NCBI RefSeq assembly: GCF_958450345.1
Contig: NC_088780.1
Span: forward strand, 159,508,726 to 159,572,725
Origin: Calliphora vicina
Taxonomy: Eukaryota > Arthropoda > Insecta > Diptera > Calliphoridae
Reading direction: 5' to 3'
DNA length: 64,000 nt
A model generated the notes under the pieces. That model made no database searches. It saw only the letters and a program-made list of their open reading frames with translations, and was not told the origin of the DNA. Of this stretch, positions 47,661 through 58,615 are shown piece by piece (within the stretch, counting starts at the first letter, position 1; each line of letters starts with the position of its first letter). Both the position numbers and the translations under genes were made by a program.

Positions 47661-47689
47661 AGTTACACACAATGTTATTCAATACAATA

Positions 47690-47960
47690 AAGAAAAAGTA
47701 CCGTATGGTTCCCCCATGGTTTCTTTCTCATTCAGTACCATATAAGCTTAATTTCTTGTTTCTAGGTCAATTATTATAGAAAATTCAAAAAGTACTATTT
47801 GAGGAACAAAAATGTACTATTTGTTCTCTCTCTATAGTTCTTACTTCACTCAGAACCATATTAGCTAACTTTTATGTTGATATGTTAAAGAATTTAAAAC
47901 TTTAAAAAATTGCCATTAGGAGGTAAGGTACCAATTTATCCTTTTCCTCTTGAACACCCC
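47690..47960. repeat. Two ~140-bp units with aaaagtacc motifs
   Basis: Two degenerate units (aaaaagtaccgtatgg...cattcagtaccatataagc and aaaaagtactatttg...cactcagaaccatattagc). Related units lie at 46680-46840 and 59040-59420. At the last site they sit beside a Helitron-like end, so they may be Helitron internal repeats. Confidence 0.45.
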
Positions 47961-48419
47961 TTAAGTTTAAAATATCACTATACTCCTCTTTATACCCTCC
48001 ACCACCATAAATGGTGAATGAGGGTATATATAAGTTTGTCATTCCGTGTGTAACATTGAGAAATATTCATCTGAGACCCAACAAAGTATATATATTATTG
48101 ATCCTTATGAAATTCTAAGTCGATTGAGCCATGTCCGTCTGTGTAAAACACGCTCACGTCCAAAATACGAAAATAAACTTAGTAGAGTTGCAAGAAAAAT
48201 GTTTATTATTGTCCTAAGCAGTTTGGTATTGAAAATCAGCGAAATCGGTACAGTGGAACCAAAGTTATGAATTAAAAAAAGTGGAACCAAAGTTATCAAA
48301 AAAAATTTATAATTTTCACATATTTTTGGAAATTTTTTGTAAATATATTGCAGCTAAAATCATAAAATTTTGCACTCGTTACTTTTATGATAAAAGGAGT
48401 AACTCTGGTGAAAATTATA

Positions 48420-49690
48420 AGAATCGGTCCATGATTTCTCCTAGCCCCCATACAAATTACTTCCCGAAATATGGTTCTATGGTCTATAAATGCCTACAGA
48501 ATAGGAATATCCATATAAAATTCAGCAAAATTAAGTTTCGTGGTAAAAAAAATATATTACAAAATTTTTCGTGGATCGGCCCATATTTGATCATAGCCCC
48601 CATATACTGTACACTTCCGAAAATCTCTTAAATAAGCATAAATGTCTTACAAATGTCGCTATCAAGTTGAAATTCGATATAAATAATCCCCATATATACC
48701 AAAATCGATGCACCTAATTCTATGAAGATCGGCCGATAATTGGTTATAGCTCCCATATAAGGACCCCTTCCGAAAAACACAATAACCTACATAAATATCT
48801 AAAAAATGTCAATATCAAAACATAATTTCACACACATCCGTAGTTTATATTTAGAAATCATACTACTAGATTTTGTGAATATCGGTCCCCATAGCTCCCA
48901 TATAAGGTCCACTTCCAAAAATCAGTTAAGTACTCATAAATATCATATAAATACATTTATAATGCTAAAATTCGACAAAAAATTATACTCATATACATAT
49001 ATAGATACCACTGTACCAAATTTTATGCAGATTGGCCGATAATTGGTCATAGCTCCCCTATAAGGCCCATTTCCGAAAAAACATATTAACCTTAAAAAAT
49101 ATTAAAAACATATCGATATCAAAATGAAATTACGCACAGATCAGTAATTTAACCATAGCTCCCATATAAGGTCCACTCCCGAAAATCACTAAAATCCTCA
49201 TAAATTTCTTACAAATATAGTTATCAGGTTGAAATTCAAAACAAATTTATTCAATATATACAAAAATCGATGTACCAAATTTTATGATGATAGGCCCATA
49301 ATTGGTCATAACCTCTTACACCGATCAGTAATTTGTATCCAAGAATCGTTTTCAAGATTTTTTAAATATTGGTCCATAATTCCCATATAAGGTTCACTCT
49401 TGTTAATAGCGTTGTATTATATGAAATTCTACAAAAATAGCCCTTAAATACTTAGGACCATAATAGGTCATAGCATCCATATATTAAACCAAAATAGTAC
49501 ACAGATCAGTAATTTGTATTCAAAAATCATAATACTGAATTTTGTGAATATTGGTCCATAATTGGCCACAGCTCTCAAATAAATACATAAAAATCACGTA
49601 AAAATATTTTATGACAATCGAATCATAATAGGTCATAGCTCCCACATAAGTCCCACAACCAAATATTTGGAAATTTGTCTAAATATATTT
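48420..49690. repeat. About ten degenerate units of ~145 bp
   Basis: The motif ggtcatagctcccatataag with flanks (atcgg.ccataatt before, ccacttccgaaaatca after) recurs near 48430, 48580, 48735, 48890, 49040, 49150, 49300, 49375, 49455, 49560 and 49625. It is the same unit as in the group B DINE copies, which have about three. The last units are shortened. Confidence 0.75.
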
Positions 49691-50482
49691 GTATACCCTT
49701 TTTTATACTCTGTTTCTTCACTTGAGGTTAAAAGGGAAAAATGTTGATCCAAACGTATTAACTAATTACACTAGTTTACAAGGTTTTTGCTCATGAATTG
49801 AAACATATGGGGATTTGTGTATTTAGGTCTTCTAAATTCGGAAAAAATGTTAAAAAAAATCCTGGACGTCAAACTTTTGAGATATTTATTAAAAACGAAA
49901 CATATAAAAATGTACTTTAAATTAGGACAAAAAAATTAAAAGTGAAGTGTTTTAGTCCTCTTTTTATAATTGTTTTCATTTGTCTCCCTCACGACACTCC
50001 AACAGTAGTCTCCTAGCATATTCTGATCCCAAAAACCTTGATAATTCCTCTCGAAAAACTTCAAATCTTATATTCCCCAAAAATTCTTAAACAAAAAGTT
50101 TAAAAGAATTCCATGCTGCATTTTCAACATCGATTAATAGACACTCAAATTTGGTATCAGCCAAAATTTTTCATATTTGAGGACCCGTAAATATCCCTTC
50201 ATTTAGTTTAGCCTCAGAAAGACTCGGGAACACGCTGTATAAATATTGAAATGCTGGTTTTGTCTTATCTAAAGCTTTTACGAAATTTTTTAATATAAAT
50301 AAGCATTTTGCAGTGTTAATGTTATAGGAAAACCTCGATTTGACTGAATAATTTTTCCGCAAATAAAACAAAAATAGTCTGGGTTTATTTTACTGTTTCT
50401 AGAAGACATTTTAAAATAGTTTTTACTTTAGGGTTTTGTATTTAATAGCGATTTATTAACGTTTATCTACAGGAACGATGTA

Positions 50483-50488
<6 letters not shown>

Positions 50489-50530
<42 letters not shown>
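50489..50530. repeat. (TA)n microsatellite at the LINE 3' end
   Basis: About 42 bp of alternating TA directly beyond the 3' side of the minus-strand LINE. RTE-type LINEs often end in short simple repeats instead of poly(A), so it may be the element's tail. Confidence 0.8.
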
Positions 50531-50536
<6 letters not shown>

Positions 50537-50593
50537 TTATTTATTTTAAAATAATCATATAAATACATATATGTAATATAAAAAAATAAAAGT

Positions 50594-51697
50594 TCATGTT
50601 GAACATAGGGCATTTACAATTTCCTTCCATTTTCTTCGATCCCTGGCAAGATACTTAATTTGGTTCCATGACTTATTAACAGTATTACATTCTTGTTTAA
50701 CCGCTCTTATCCACGTAGTGCGTGGTCTTCCAGGTCTACGATGACCATGAGGGTTCCATTGAAGTGCTGATCGGGTGATATCATCTTCAGGTCTTCTTAA
50801 AATGTGGCCAATCCATGTCCATTTTCGCTTCATTATTTCGTGTTCTATTGGTGTGTTGTTTGCAAGTCTTAAGAGGTCTTCCGTTGATATGGTGTTTGGC
50901 CAGAAAATACAAAGAATCCGGCGCAAGCATCGGTTTATAAAACCTTGAAGTTTCTTTAAATTGGACTGTGTTATTCCCCATGTAGTAGAGCCATACAACA
51001 GCACAGACTTTACACTGCAGTCAAAGAGCCGTAGTTTTGTTTTCCTACTGATGGTGTTGGTTCTCCATACCTTATGCAATGATTGAAATGCAACTCTTGC
51101 TTTATTTATTCGCGCCTGTATATCATCAGTAGTGCCGCCATCTTTTGTAATTACGCTTCCAAGATAGTTAAATGATTCCACGTCTTGTATTACGATATTT
51201 TCCAGTTTTAGCGGCGTGATTGAAGTTGTGCCTATACGCATAAGCTTTGTCTTTTTTAAATTAATTTTCAAACCGATCTTCTTCGCATTCACAGAAAGTT
51301 GTTTTAATTTAGCTTCTATATCATCGAAGCGGTGTGCCATTAGGCAAATGTCGTCGACATAATCTATGTCATTTAGTTTTTCGGCCATGTTCCACTGTAT
51401 GCCATTTGGGGCTTCGATATTGGTTTGCTCAAGTACACTGTCAAGAAGCAGAAGAAATAATGTAGGTGATAGAATACAGCCTTGTTTCACTCCAGCAGAG
51501 GAAGAAAATGGTACACTGGTGTTACCATTAAAACGTACTCGACCGGTGGACTCGTTATATAGTTCCCGGATGAGCATAACAATTTCATTGGGAATACCTT
51601 TAGAAGAAAGTGTATCCCACAAGTGAACCCTTGATACTGTGTCAAAGGCTCTTTCAAAGTCAACAAAAAGAAGGTAAAGGTGTGTGTCGTATTCCTT
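50594..51697 (-). CDS. 5'-truncated LINE reverse transcriptase (RTE-like)
   Basis: Part of a non-LTR retrotransposon polyprotein that copies its RNA into a nicked target. The frame is open from 51697 (after TAA at 51698-51700) to the stop at 50594, about 367 codons; the first residues carry FVDFERAFDTV, an RT domain block that precedes the internal TTG at 51622. Counting from there: GVKQGCILSP at residues 44-53, catalytic YVDD at 88-91 (usual family form is F/YADD), then the thumb, then a C-terminal WIGHILRR...GRPRTTW...RRKWKEIV segment typical of RTE-like elements. The endonuclease and the front of the RT are missing, the common outcome of incomplete reverse transcription. It retains the longest open frame of the window, so the insertion is fairly young. 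Clade is judged by eye. Confidence 0.85.
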   Translation of the reverse strand, partial: KEYDTHLYLLFVDFERAFDTVSRVHLWDTLSSKGIPNEIVMLIRELYNESTGRVRFNGNTSVPFSSSAGVKQGCILSPTLFLLLLDSVLEQTNIEAPNGIQWNMAEKLNDIDYVDDICLMAHRFDDIEAKLKQLSVNAKKIGLKINLKKTKLMRIGTTSITPLKLENIVIQDVESFNYLGSVITKDGGTTDDIQARINKARVAFQSLHKVWRTNTISRKTKLRLFDCSVKSVLLYGSTTWGITQSNLKKLQGFINRCLRRILCIFWPNTISTEDLLRLANNTPIEHEIMKRKWTWIGHILRRPEDDITRSALQWNPHGHRRPGRPRTTWIRAVKQECNTVNKSWNQIKYLARDRRKWKEIVNALCST

Positions 51698-52350
51698 TTA
51701 TACAGTATTTATTTTTTCCGCGTTATTTTTTTTGGAATGTGTCAAAAGAATACAACTCTGAAAGTATCTAGTAGCTTCGCCAGAGTATTGAGTACCCAAA
51801 AACTATATAAATATTTAATTACTACAATTCGGTACACTACAGTATGCATTAGTAGTACTCAGGGCAGGTGAAAAATAAAAACCCATATATCTCAAAATGT
51901 TGACGTATAGGTGGGAAACAAAAAATGGTCAATTAACTAGCGTTCCTAGCTCTTCTCAAAAATACAAGTTTCATTCCATGAGCAAACAAAAATGTTTGAT
52001 TTGTAAACTAGTGTTATTAACCCCCTTATTCATAATCAATTTTTAATTTTATAAAAGGTCTATACAACAAAATTTCCATACAAAATTTGTATTATAAACC
52101 TATAATAAATTGAAAAACTGATTATGAATAAGGCCTTAAGTATATAAATTGTTAAATTTCATACGTTCTAATAGGAATATCAGTTATAAATTGCTGAATT
52201 AGAAAAAATTTGTTGTACATTTGAAATAAAATATCTTCTGCGTACACTAGTCTTTCTAACAATTGTTATATTATTTCAGTTTTTATACCATCATATTTAA
52301 GTGGAGTGTATTTAAGATTCGGCACGGCCGAATATAGTACTCTTACTTGT

Positions 52351-54095
52351 TGAAAATACTTTTGTGGCACTGATATGTTCCAAACGATTCAAATCTGTAT
52401 TAATTTTCTCAATAAAAAAAAATTATGTTTTAAAAGGGTATCAAATTCTTTTCCCAGATTTTTTCCAATCTAATTTTTTACACTCGAGCACATATTTTAC
52501 GAAAAAAATAGCAAAAATAAATGAAATTTTTACCCCTTAAGGGTATGATATATTTAATTGAATATTCTCTTCATTTTAAGGAACGAATTTTGCACGTTCG
52601 AACTACACGGTTAACTAAACTAACCTTTAATGATTGATATGAAAATAGAACATTTTTTATAGCAAAAATTAAATACCATTTTCCTACTATCTATAAACAT
52701 TCACATATTAATTTTGTTACCTATATTTAATTTTATTTTTAACCGCCATAACCTTTAGTCAATCATAACTTTTTTTGGCCAAGCTCACCTATAACTATAC
52801 GAAGCATGTTGAAACCAAAAAAAATAAGGAAAAATTTGTATATTCCTAGTAGGAATTTCCTACAACCACCTGCTGTTATAAAGTTTAATTTTTTAAGCGG
52901 ATTAAATACAAACAAAATAGAGAGAATATATACGTATATATGCAGCATCAAATAAATGTTATTTTTATTATTTATATTCATGAACTTTTTTGAAAAATGT
53001 GTAAAAAATATATAAATAAATGTTAAACAACGACATGTTTTTGTTATTTTTTATTTATTTTTTTGCAAAAAACAACTGACTATTTTAAACAGTTTTTGCA
53101 ACAAAACAAAAATATTATAATAAACGAATATTAAATACGCTTCACTTAAAATAATTTACTGTCGTTTCAACATTGATAACCATTCACACACAATATAACA
53201 GGATTAGAACTACAACAACAATATAACACATACTACAACAACTAGCTAAGCTGCAATATCAATTCATTGAAAGAATACAATTTATTAGAGATTGCCTCAC
53301 ACTTTTCAGCATAACTTTTTAAGCAACAAAGCTATTTTGCTAATTTTCAATACCAAACTGCTTACAGCAATAATAAACCATCCTGCTAAATCTCATTAAT
53401 TTTGGTTTTCTACTTTTGCACGTAAGCGTGATTTACACAAACATACACAACTAAATCGTTTTCGTAAAGATCAAGCAGATATCTATATGTAATTTATGGA
53501 ATCTTGGTTATCATTCACCCTGACTAGTGTTGCAGGGTATATATAATAAACACAACAAATTGATAAAAATGTAATAACAACTTTATGTCTATTAGTTGTT
53601 TAATTAATAAATTTTTAATTACAATTAACAGGGGGATTTTTTATTTATTTTTTATTCGCTGTTATTGGTTTAAAAAAACAACATTAATTTGTTTATTTGT
53701 GTTGCAGCTGAATATTTCAGCGAAATTATTGAAATATTTATTTAGTTTTTCATTACAAAAGGAATTATTTTTAAATATATTTTATGTAATTGAAAACATT
53801 ACAATCGGCAGGAGAGGATTTTTTTGTTGTAGTTATATTAAAAGGGTGTAAACGGATTAATAAACAAAGCTAATTTAATTTTCGTTAATTGAAATGGTAG
53901 TGCAAGTAATTTTGTTAATTAGCTATGGGAAACTGGAATAACTAATTAAAGATTAAAAGTTTACTACGTAATAAATTATATAATTTAGTTGTAATACTTC
54001 AAAGAACAAGTTGAAATAGTAATTTACATACTTAGATGATTTTACATACCCGCTATTGAAATCCTCAGCAATTTTTAATTGAAATAATAATCTTA
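52351..54095. other. AT-rich spacer, nothing recognised
   Basis: No domain in the short frames (52763-52981, 53585-53851). caccctgactagtgttgcagggtata near 53516-53541 is a small imperfect hairpin that recalls DINE 3' ends but lacks other support. Confidence 0.45.
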
Positions 54096-55299
54096 ACAAG
54101 TAAAAGAGCTATATTCGGCTGTGCCGAATCTTCTATACCCTTCACCAAATTATACTTTAAAATAATTTTTTTTAAATATTTTTAGGTAAACAAAATTAAT
54201 TTTTTTTTTTTAATCGTTTTTCAAAATTTTTTTTTAATTTTTTTAAAAAAAAGTTTTTTTTTCAAATTTTTTTAATTTTTTTTTTGGAAAAAAAATTTAT
54301 TACAAAAAAAATTCGGGTCAAAATTGGTCCAACCCATTGTTGGTCCAACTTACTATAGCCTTATCTACATCGTTGCAATGGACTTTGAAATATCTATCAT
54401 TAGATATCCATATTGTCTATATTAATACATAGTAATCCATATATAGATCAAAAATCGAGGTTGTCCCGGTTTTTTGCTCATATCTCCGTTATTTATGGAC
54501 GGATTTTGCTGATTTTAAATAGCAAACTTCTGGAAAGCATGTCTGACAGAATTATTGAAGATTTGGATCCCGAAGATATCTAGGGTCTTCAGAAAATTGA
54601 TTTCAACTAACAGACGGACAGACAGACAGACGGACGGACATGACTTAATCGACTCCGCTATCTATAAGGATCCAGAATATATATACAGTGGTGGCCAGGA
54701 ATTTAAGACAAAAATTGTTTGCTAAATTCAACGTGATTGTCAATTAATTTTTCAAATATTTCCACAAATATGTATGCATGAGGTCTGTTTTAACACACAA
54801 GTGTGTTTTATTCGAATGTGTCAATTCATACATATTCACCACGAACACATACAATTTTTCTACAACTTGACCAAAAAAAAATTTTTTAAATAAACATATT
54901 TTCTCACATTTATATCATTATATTTTTATTATTATAAAATATTCGAACCAAATTTCGTATTTTTAGTTCCATTAGTTTCGCACATATCACGTTATTAACA
55001 GCGGATGTTCGCTGAGGTGGGTCAACGTATTTCCACATATCTTTGTCCATATATGTTTTACCGAATTTTCCAAACATTTTTCAGAAACTAGAAACATTAA
55101 TAATACATTTCATACCCTTAGAGGTCCTTTTATTTTGGCTCTATCGCACTTAAAATTCAGTTGATGAAAAAAATTCAAGTATTTGTCTTAAATTGGTGGC
55201 CACCACTGTACTTTATAGGGTCGGAAATGCAAAATGTAGAAATTACAAACGGAATGACAAACTTATATATACCCTTCTCACGAAGGTGAAGGGTATAAA
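54096..55299 (+). mobile_element. DINE-1/Helentron-like element, group A copy 3, split by a MITE
   Basis: Starts ACAAGTAAAAGAGC with hairpin TATTCGGCTGTGCCGAATC; ends with hairpin arms TATACCCTTC/GAAGGGTATA. Homopolymer-rich middle and a cagacggacagacagacgg microsatellite. The 523-bp Tc1-like MITE 54686-55208 interrupts it near the 3' end; the copy at 43044 shows the empty site. The flank to the right runs into an R1/LOA-type LINE remnant. Confidence 0.7.
54686..55208. mobile_element. Tc1-like MITE (523 bp) inside group A DINE copy 3
   Basis: The ends are CAGTGGTGGCCA, then AATTTAAGACAAA after two differing bases, in inverted orientation at both sides. This is close to the CAGTG.TGGCCA start of Tc1-family repeats. 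TA lies on both sides (54684-54685 and 55209-55210). Removing the element and one TA gives agaatatatactttatag, exactly as in the uninterrupted copy near 43672. No transposase: non-autonomous. Confidence 0.88.
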
Positions 55300-55334
55300 A
55301 ATCGATAGTTATTTTGATGAATCCAATACACTGA

Positions 55335-56155
55335 TTCCAGTTTGCTTATCAACCCGATAAATCTACGGTGACTGCAAATCGAAAGGGCCATCCATAGCTA
55401 CCAATTACACATCGTTTTGTGCGTTTATTGCCATTCAGGGGGCCTTCGACAACAGGTCATACGGTGCTATTGAATCAGCACTGCATAGAAAAGGGGTTCC
55501 TTACATTATAGGTGGCGTATTATCGCCTCTATTGTGGACTCTAGTTATCGATGAACTGAGGTAAAATATCTTGGGTTTACACTTGATAGGACTCTCATTT
55601 ATTCAACACTATCAAAAAGGCTAGCAGGGCAATATATGTCTGCCAGCGATTTTTTGTTAAATCGCAGGGGTTAAACCGAAGTTGATTTACTGGCCATTTA
55701 TTACGGTAATTAGGCCAATTATAACATATGCAGCATTGGAATGGTGGAAAAAAGTGGAACGAGAGCATTAATTTAAAAGGTATATCACCTCATCTGTGTC
55801 TCTATTACCGGGTCCATGAGGACCGATCCCACTCATGCTCTGGGTGCAATCCTATACATCCCAACTTTACATATATTGGTAATGGAGTGCATCCAGACTA
55901 CCGGGGATATACAGTGTAAGGCCGGGAGATCTGGTTAGGCATATGCGCATTCTAGTCATCTTTGAAATGGAATGATCCTAGTATTGCAATATCGAACTAT
56001 ATGTCACCAACTCTAATGTTACATAGGAAGTTTAGGGTCCTTATATGTACCTGAAAAGGACGAGTGGTTAAATCATACATGCTGGCAGGATAATGCCGAT
56101 CAAGTATGGTTCACTGATGGTTCCAAAGAGACTAATGGGGACACTGTAACAAAAG
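55335..56155 (+). pseudogene. LINE reverse transcriptase/RNase H remnant (R1/LOA-like)
   Basis: Decayed polyprotein of a Jockey-superfamily-type LINE. In order: AYQPDKSTVTA (RT entry block), FIAIQGAFDNRSYGAIESAL (RT palm), HRKGVPYI fused to GGVLSPLLWTLVIDEL by deletion, LGFTLDRTL, RAIYVCQRFF...GLKPKLIYW, RPIITYAALEWWKKVERE (post-RT block), traces of the ..TDPTHALGAI region, and VWFTDGSKETNGD, the RNase H start. The catalytic F/YADD segment is deleted and several frameshifts and stops occur. The 3' end is cut and abuts mariner sequence at about 56158. Clade (R1, LOA or relative) is by resemblance only. Confidence 0.75.
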
Positions 56156-56160
56156 GGTAC

Positions 56161-56510
56161 TATCTATTATGAGCTGCTGAAATCTGACCAGAACACTACA
56201 GGGAAACTATAGCGTTTGAAGCGAGCATTGCGACCAGACATGAAACCGTAACATTTCGTCATGACATCGCTCGAACACATTTAGCATACATGTTAAACAC
56301 TTTTTAGAAAGAAGTGGTTGAGAATTTTTGTCCCACCCAAATTAAATTCCAGATCTTACACCGTCCGAATACTATTTGTTTCGATCGATGCAGAACGCTC
56401 TCTCTGGGATATGCTTCACTTCGGAAGAGAGCATCCGAAATTAGCTTGGTTCATTATGGCCTCAAAAGCTAAGCATTTTTTTTTTGGCTCGGAAATTATA
56501 ATATAAACAA
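56161..56510 (+). pseudogene. mariner transposase fragment (copy E)
   Basis: Begins YYELLKSDQN and contains the RPDMKP-type segment, a catalytic-region trace, the DAERSLWDMLHF block and terminal ASKAKHFF. Both ends of the element are missing. Its left boundary coincides with the end of the LINE remnant. Frameshifted and inactive. Confidence 0.75.
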
Positions 56511-57384
56511 TGAAAATTTGCTTCGCTTCGAACAATACCACCAATTATTATTAATTGAATTATTGATTTAGTTACTATTAATCTCATAAACACTCTTTAT
56601 TATTTAAAAATTCTAAAAAAACACATTATTTTGTTTTTGTATCATTAGGGAATATTAAACAAATACTTTTTCTAACTAACAAAAAAATATCAACTTTTAC
56701 AATTTCCTGTAAATAGTTGTAGAAAATCAAATAAATCTTCCTCCAGCTCTCCTCAACATGTTATCAACATGTTCGCACTAAATTTTAAATTGTTTAATTA
56801 AAAACTTTATAATTTTATATAGTTACTCGTAACTAAAATCCTTTAAATAATACACACACAATGAGTTTATGAGTTGATCAAACTCAAGCATAACTGCGAT
56901 ACATGACATGTTTCATACATGTTCCACCCGAAGGCGTAAAATCAATTACTTACATACATGGATACATATGTAAGTACGTATAGTATATTGTATTAACAGT
57001 GTATTTGTATTTTACTTATAAATTTGAAATTAAAATTGTAGTATGTATTTAAAAACTTTTTGACAAGTTTATAAACGAGAACAATTTTAGATTTAAATTT
57101 GATAAAAATGTTTAAGTTTAATATGATTAATTGAGTTCAATTTTAAATTGGTGTTTATTAAAATTTTTAAAATAAAGAATTTTACAAATTACACTGGTCA
57201 CAGCAAACTACAATATATAACCATTCAGTGTACAATAGGGTGGCCCTTAATCCGGCAATTCACATACCCTCGCCAAAGGGAGAAACAATTTGTTTTTATT
57301 ATAAATAGTAAAAATACATCTAGTTTACACTATAAATAAGTTTAAAATAAAAAAAAATATTGCTAGTTCTGATTTTATAGCGGG
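56511..57384. other. AT-rich spacer, nothing recognised
   Basis: Only short frames without domains; no terminal or tandem repeats noticed. Confidence 0.5.
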
Positions 57385-57640
57385 GTCACCTATAGGTGAC
57401 ACTGGGCAGAAAAAAAATAATTTTCTAAAAATACTTACTCACATTGTTAACCTGAGTATCTAGCAGTATTTATTTAAAAATCCCCTAGTTAATAAAATTC
57501 TAGCGTTTCCAAAATAAAATCAGATATAAAACAGGATCTTGTCTGTATATAAATAATATCAATATTTATCAGTGATATCTGTTTCTATGTTTAAAACTAC
57601 CGTTAACCTTTGTCACCTGTAGGTGACACTGGGAATTGCA
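57385..57640. repeat. Pair of GTCACCTATAGGTGAC palindromes 227 bp apart
   Basis: A perfect 16-bp palindrome GTCACCTATAGGTGAC at 57385-57400 followed by actggg, and a near-copy GTCACCTGTAGGTGAC at 57612-57627 followed by the same actggg. The pair may bound a small repeat or a duplicated binding site. No function can be read. Confidence 0.4.
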
Positions 57641-57739
57641 GGGTTTATTAACGAAAGTTGGATTTTGGTCACCCCCCACTTTGGTGAACATTAGTAAAAA
57701 AATCATCCTCAAACAATTTTAGGTGAATCGGTTGGGGTT

Positions 57740-58494
57740 AAGACGTGCAAGCCCTCTGAAGTTTTGAGATGCATTTGCAAGGGGAAAAAATTATTTTTTT
57801 TCAGTTTTTATAAAAATTTTGCCATTAAAAAATGACTTTTGCAATTTAATTTAAAAAATAGAAATGTGTACGTAATTGTCGTTCTAATGAGACATAAAAA
57901 AACAGAAATTAGTCAATAAATGTTAAAGTTATTAAAAATTCGCCAGGCCACTACCGTGTCTCAGGCAACTAGAACAAGAATGAACAAAATTAAGATATAT
58001 TGATAAATATTAAAATAAAAGCTCATTTTTACTTAAAATATATTCATATTTACTTGTATATGAGTTTTTGTCTTCGTAGGATACCGTTAACCTATTCGAA
58101 GGTATGACCAAAAAAATTTAATTTTTTTAACGGCAGTTTAAAATTCCATTTTCAATTTTTTAAAAAATTTTGTTAAACAAATTTCAGAATTTTTTTATCA
58201 TCTCATTGGGATTTATTGAGAATATAATAGGGAATAAAAATGTGAAAAAATTATGAAAATTTCTCATATAGTTTTTCCGTACCAGTGATTTAAATTTTGA
58301 AATTTTCGAGAAAAACCAATTATTTGGCCATTTTTTGGCGAATGAGCAATATTTCCTTACTGTTATAAATTTTAAGTAAAAGCTATGCAGAATATTATAG
58401 TCCAGATAATTCTAAATATACTCTGAAAGTTTTACAAAAATTGGAAAACGTTAAACCTTAAATCGTGAAGGTCAAAGGTCAAATTTTTCAATCT
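57740..58494. mobile_element. Single-arm copy of the foldback element
   Basis: From gaagttttgagatgcatttgcaagggg onward the sequence matches, in the same order, the left arm (21945-22345) and core (22345-22655) of the element at 21786-23313, up to aggtcaaaggtcaaatttttcaat. It retains tacttgtatatgagtttttgtcttcgtaggat, absent from the left arm there but present in the right. It stops where mariner copy F starts. The outer end differs from the full element, so it is a related variant or a truncated copy. Confidence 0.75.
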
Positions 58495-58615
58495 TTCTGG
58501 CAACATAAATATACAGTGCCAAAAGAACTGCTCATCTTTTGAGGCCAAGAACGAATCCCATCGATCGATCGTATCGATCGAAACAAATAGTATTCGGTCT
58601 GGGTAAAGTCTGAAC

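Larger units (their letters stand above)
47991..52350 (-). mobile_element. Long DINE-like element (group B-related), interrupted
   Basis: On the minus strand it starts at 52350 with ACAAGTAAGAGTACTATATT and hairpin TATTCGGCCGTGCCGAATC. It ends at 47991 with a hairpin of 9-bp arms TATACCCTC/GAGGGTATA around accaccataaatggtg. Next to the 3' hairpin are the core blocks gagacccaacaaag and gccatgtccgtctgtg. The 48420-49690 part is a run of ~145-bp units. The LINE 50489-51697 lies inside. Segments 49700-50488 and 51700-52280 are unassigned. That both ends belong to one insertion is inferred from matching orientation. Confidence 0.5.

Noticed and set aside
47394..47682. Pair of related minus-strand frames
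   Set aside because: They are related only because the foldback end is tandemly duplicated.
48281..48631. 116-codon plus-strand frame
   Set aside because: It lies in the ~145-bp DINE-like repeat units, and its reading frame is not maintained between units.
51366..51626. Plus-strand 86-codon frame
   Set aside because: Antisense shadow of the LINE reverse transcriptase.
50594..51697. Host telomerase or other domesticated reverse transcriptase
   Set aside because: The domain order and C-terminal region are those of a mobile LINE, the frame is 5'-truncated and it ends next to a simple-repeat tail.
58555..58582. cgatcgatcg cluster as a regulatory site
   Set aside because: It arises from short duplication within decayed mariner tail sequence; nothing else supports a site.
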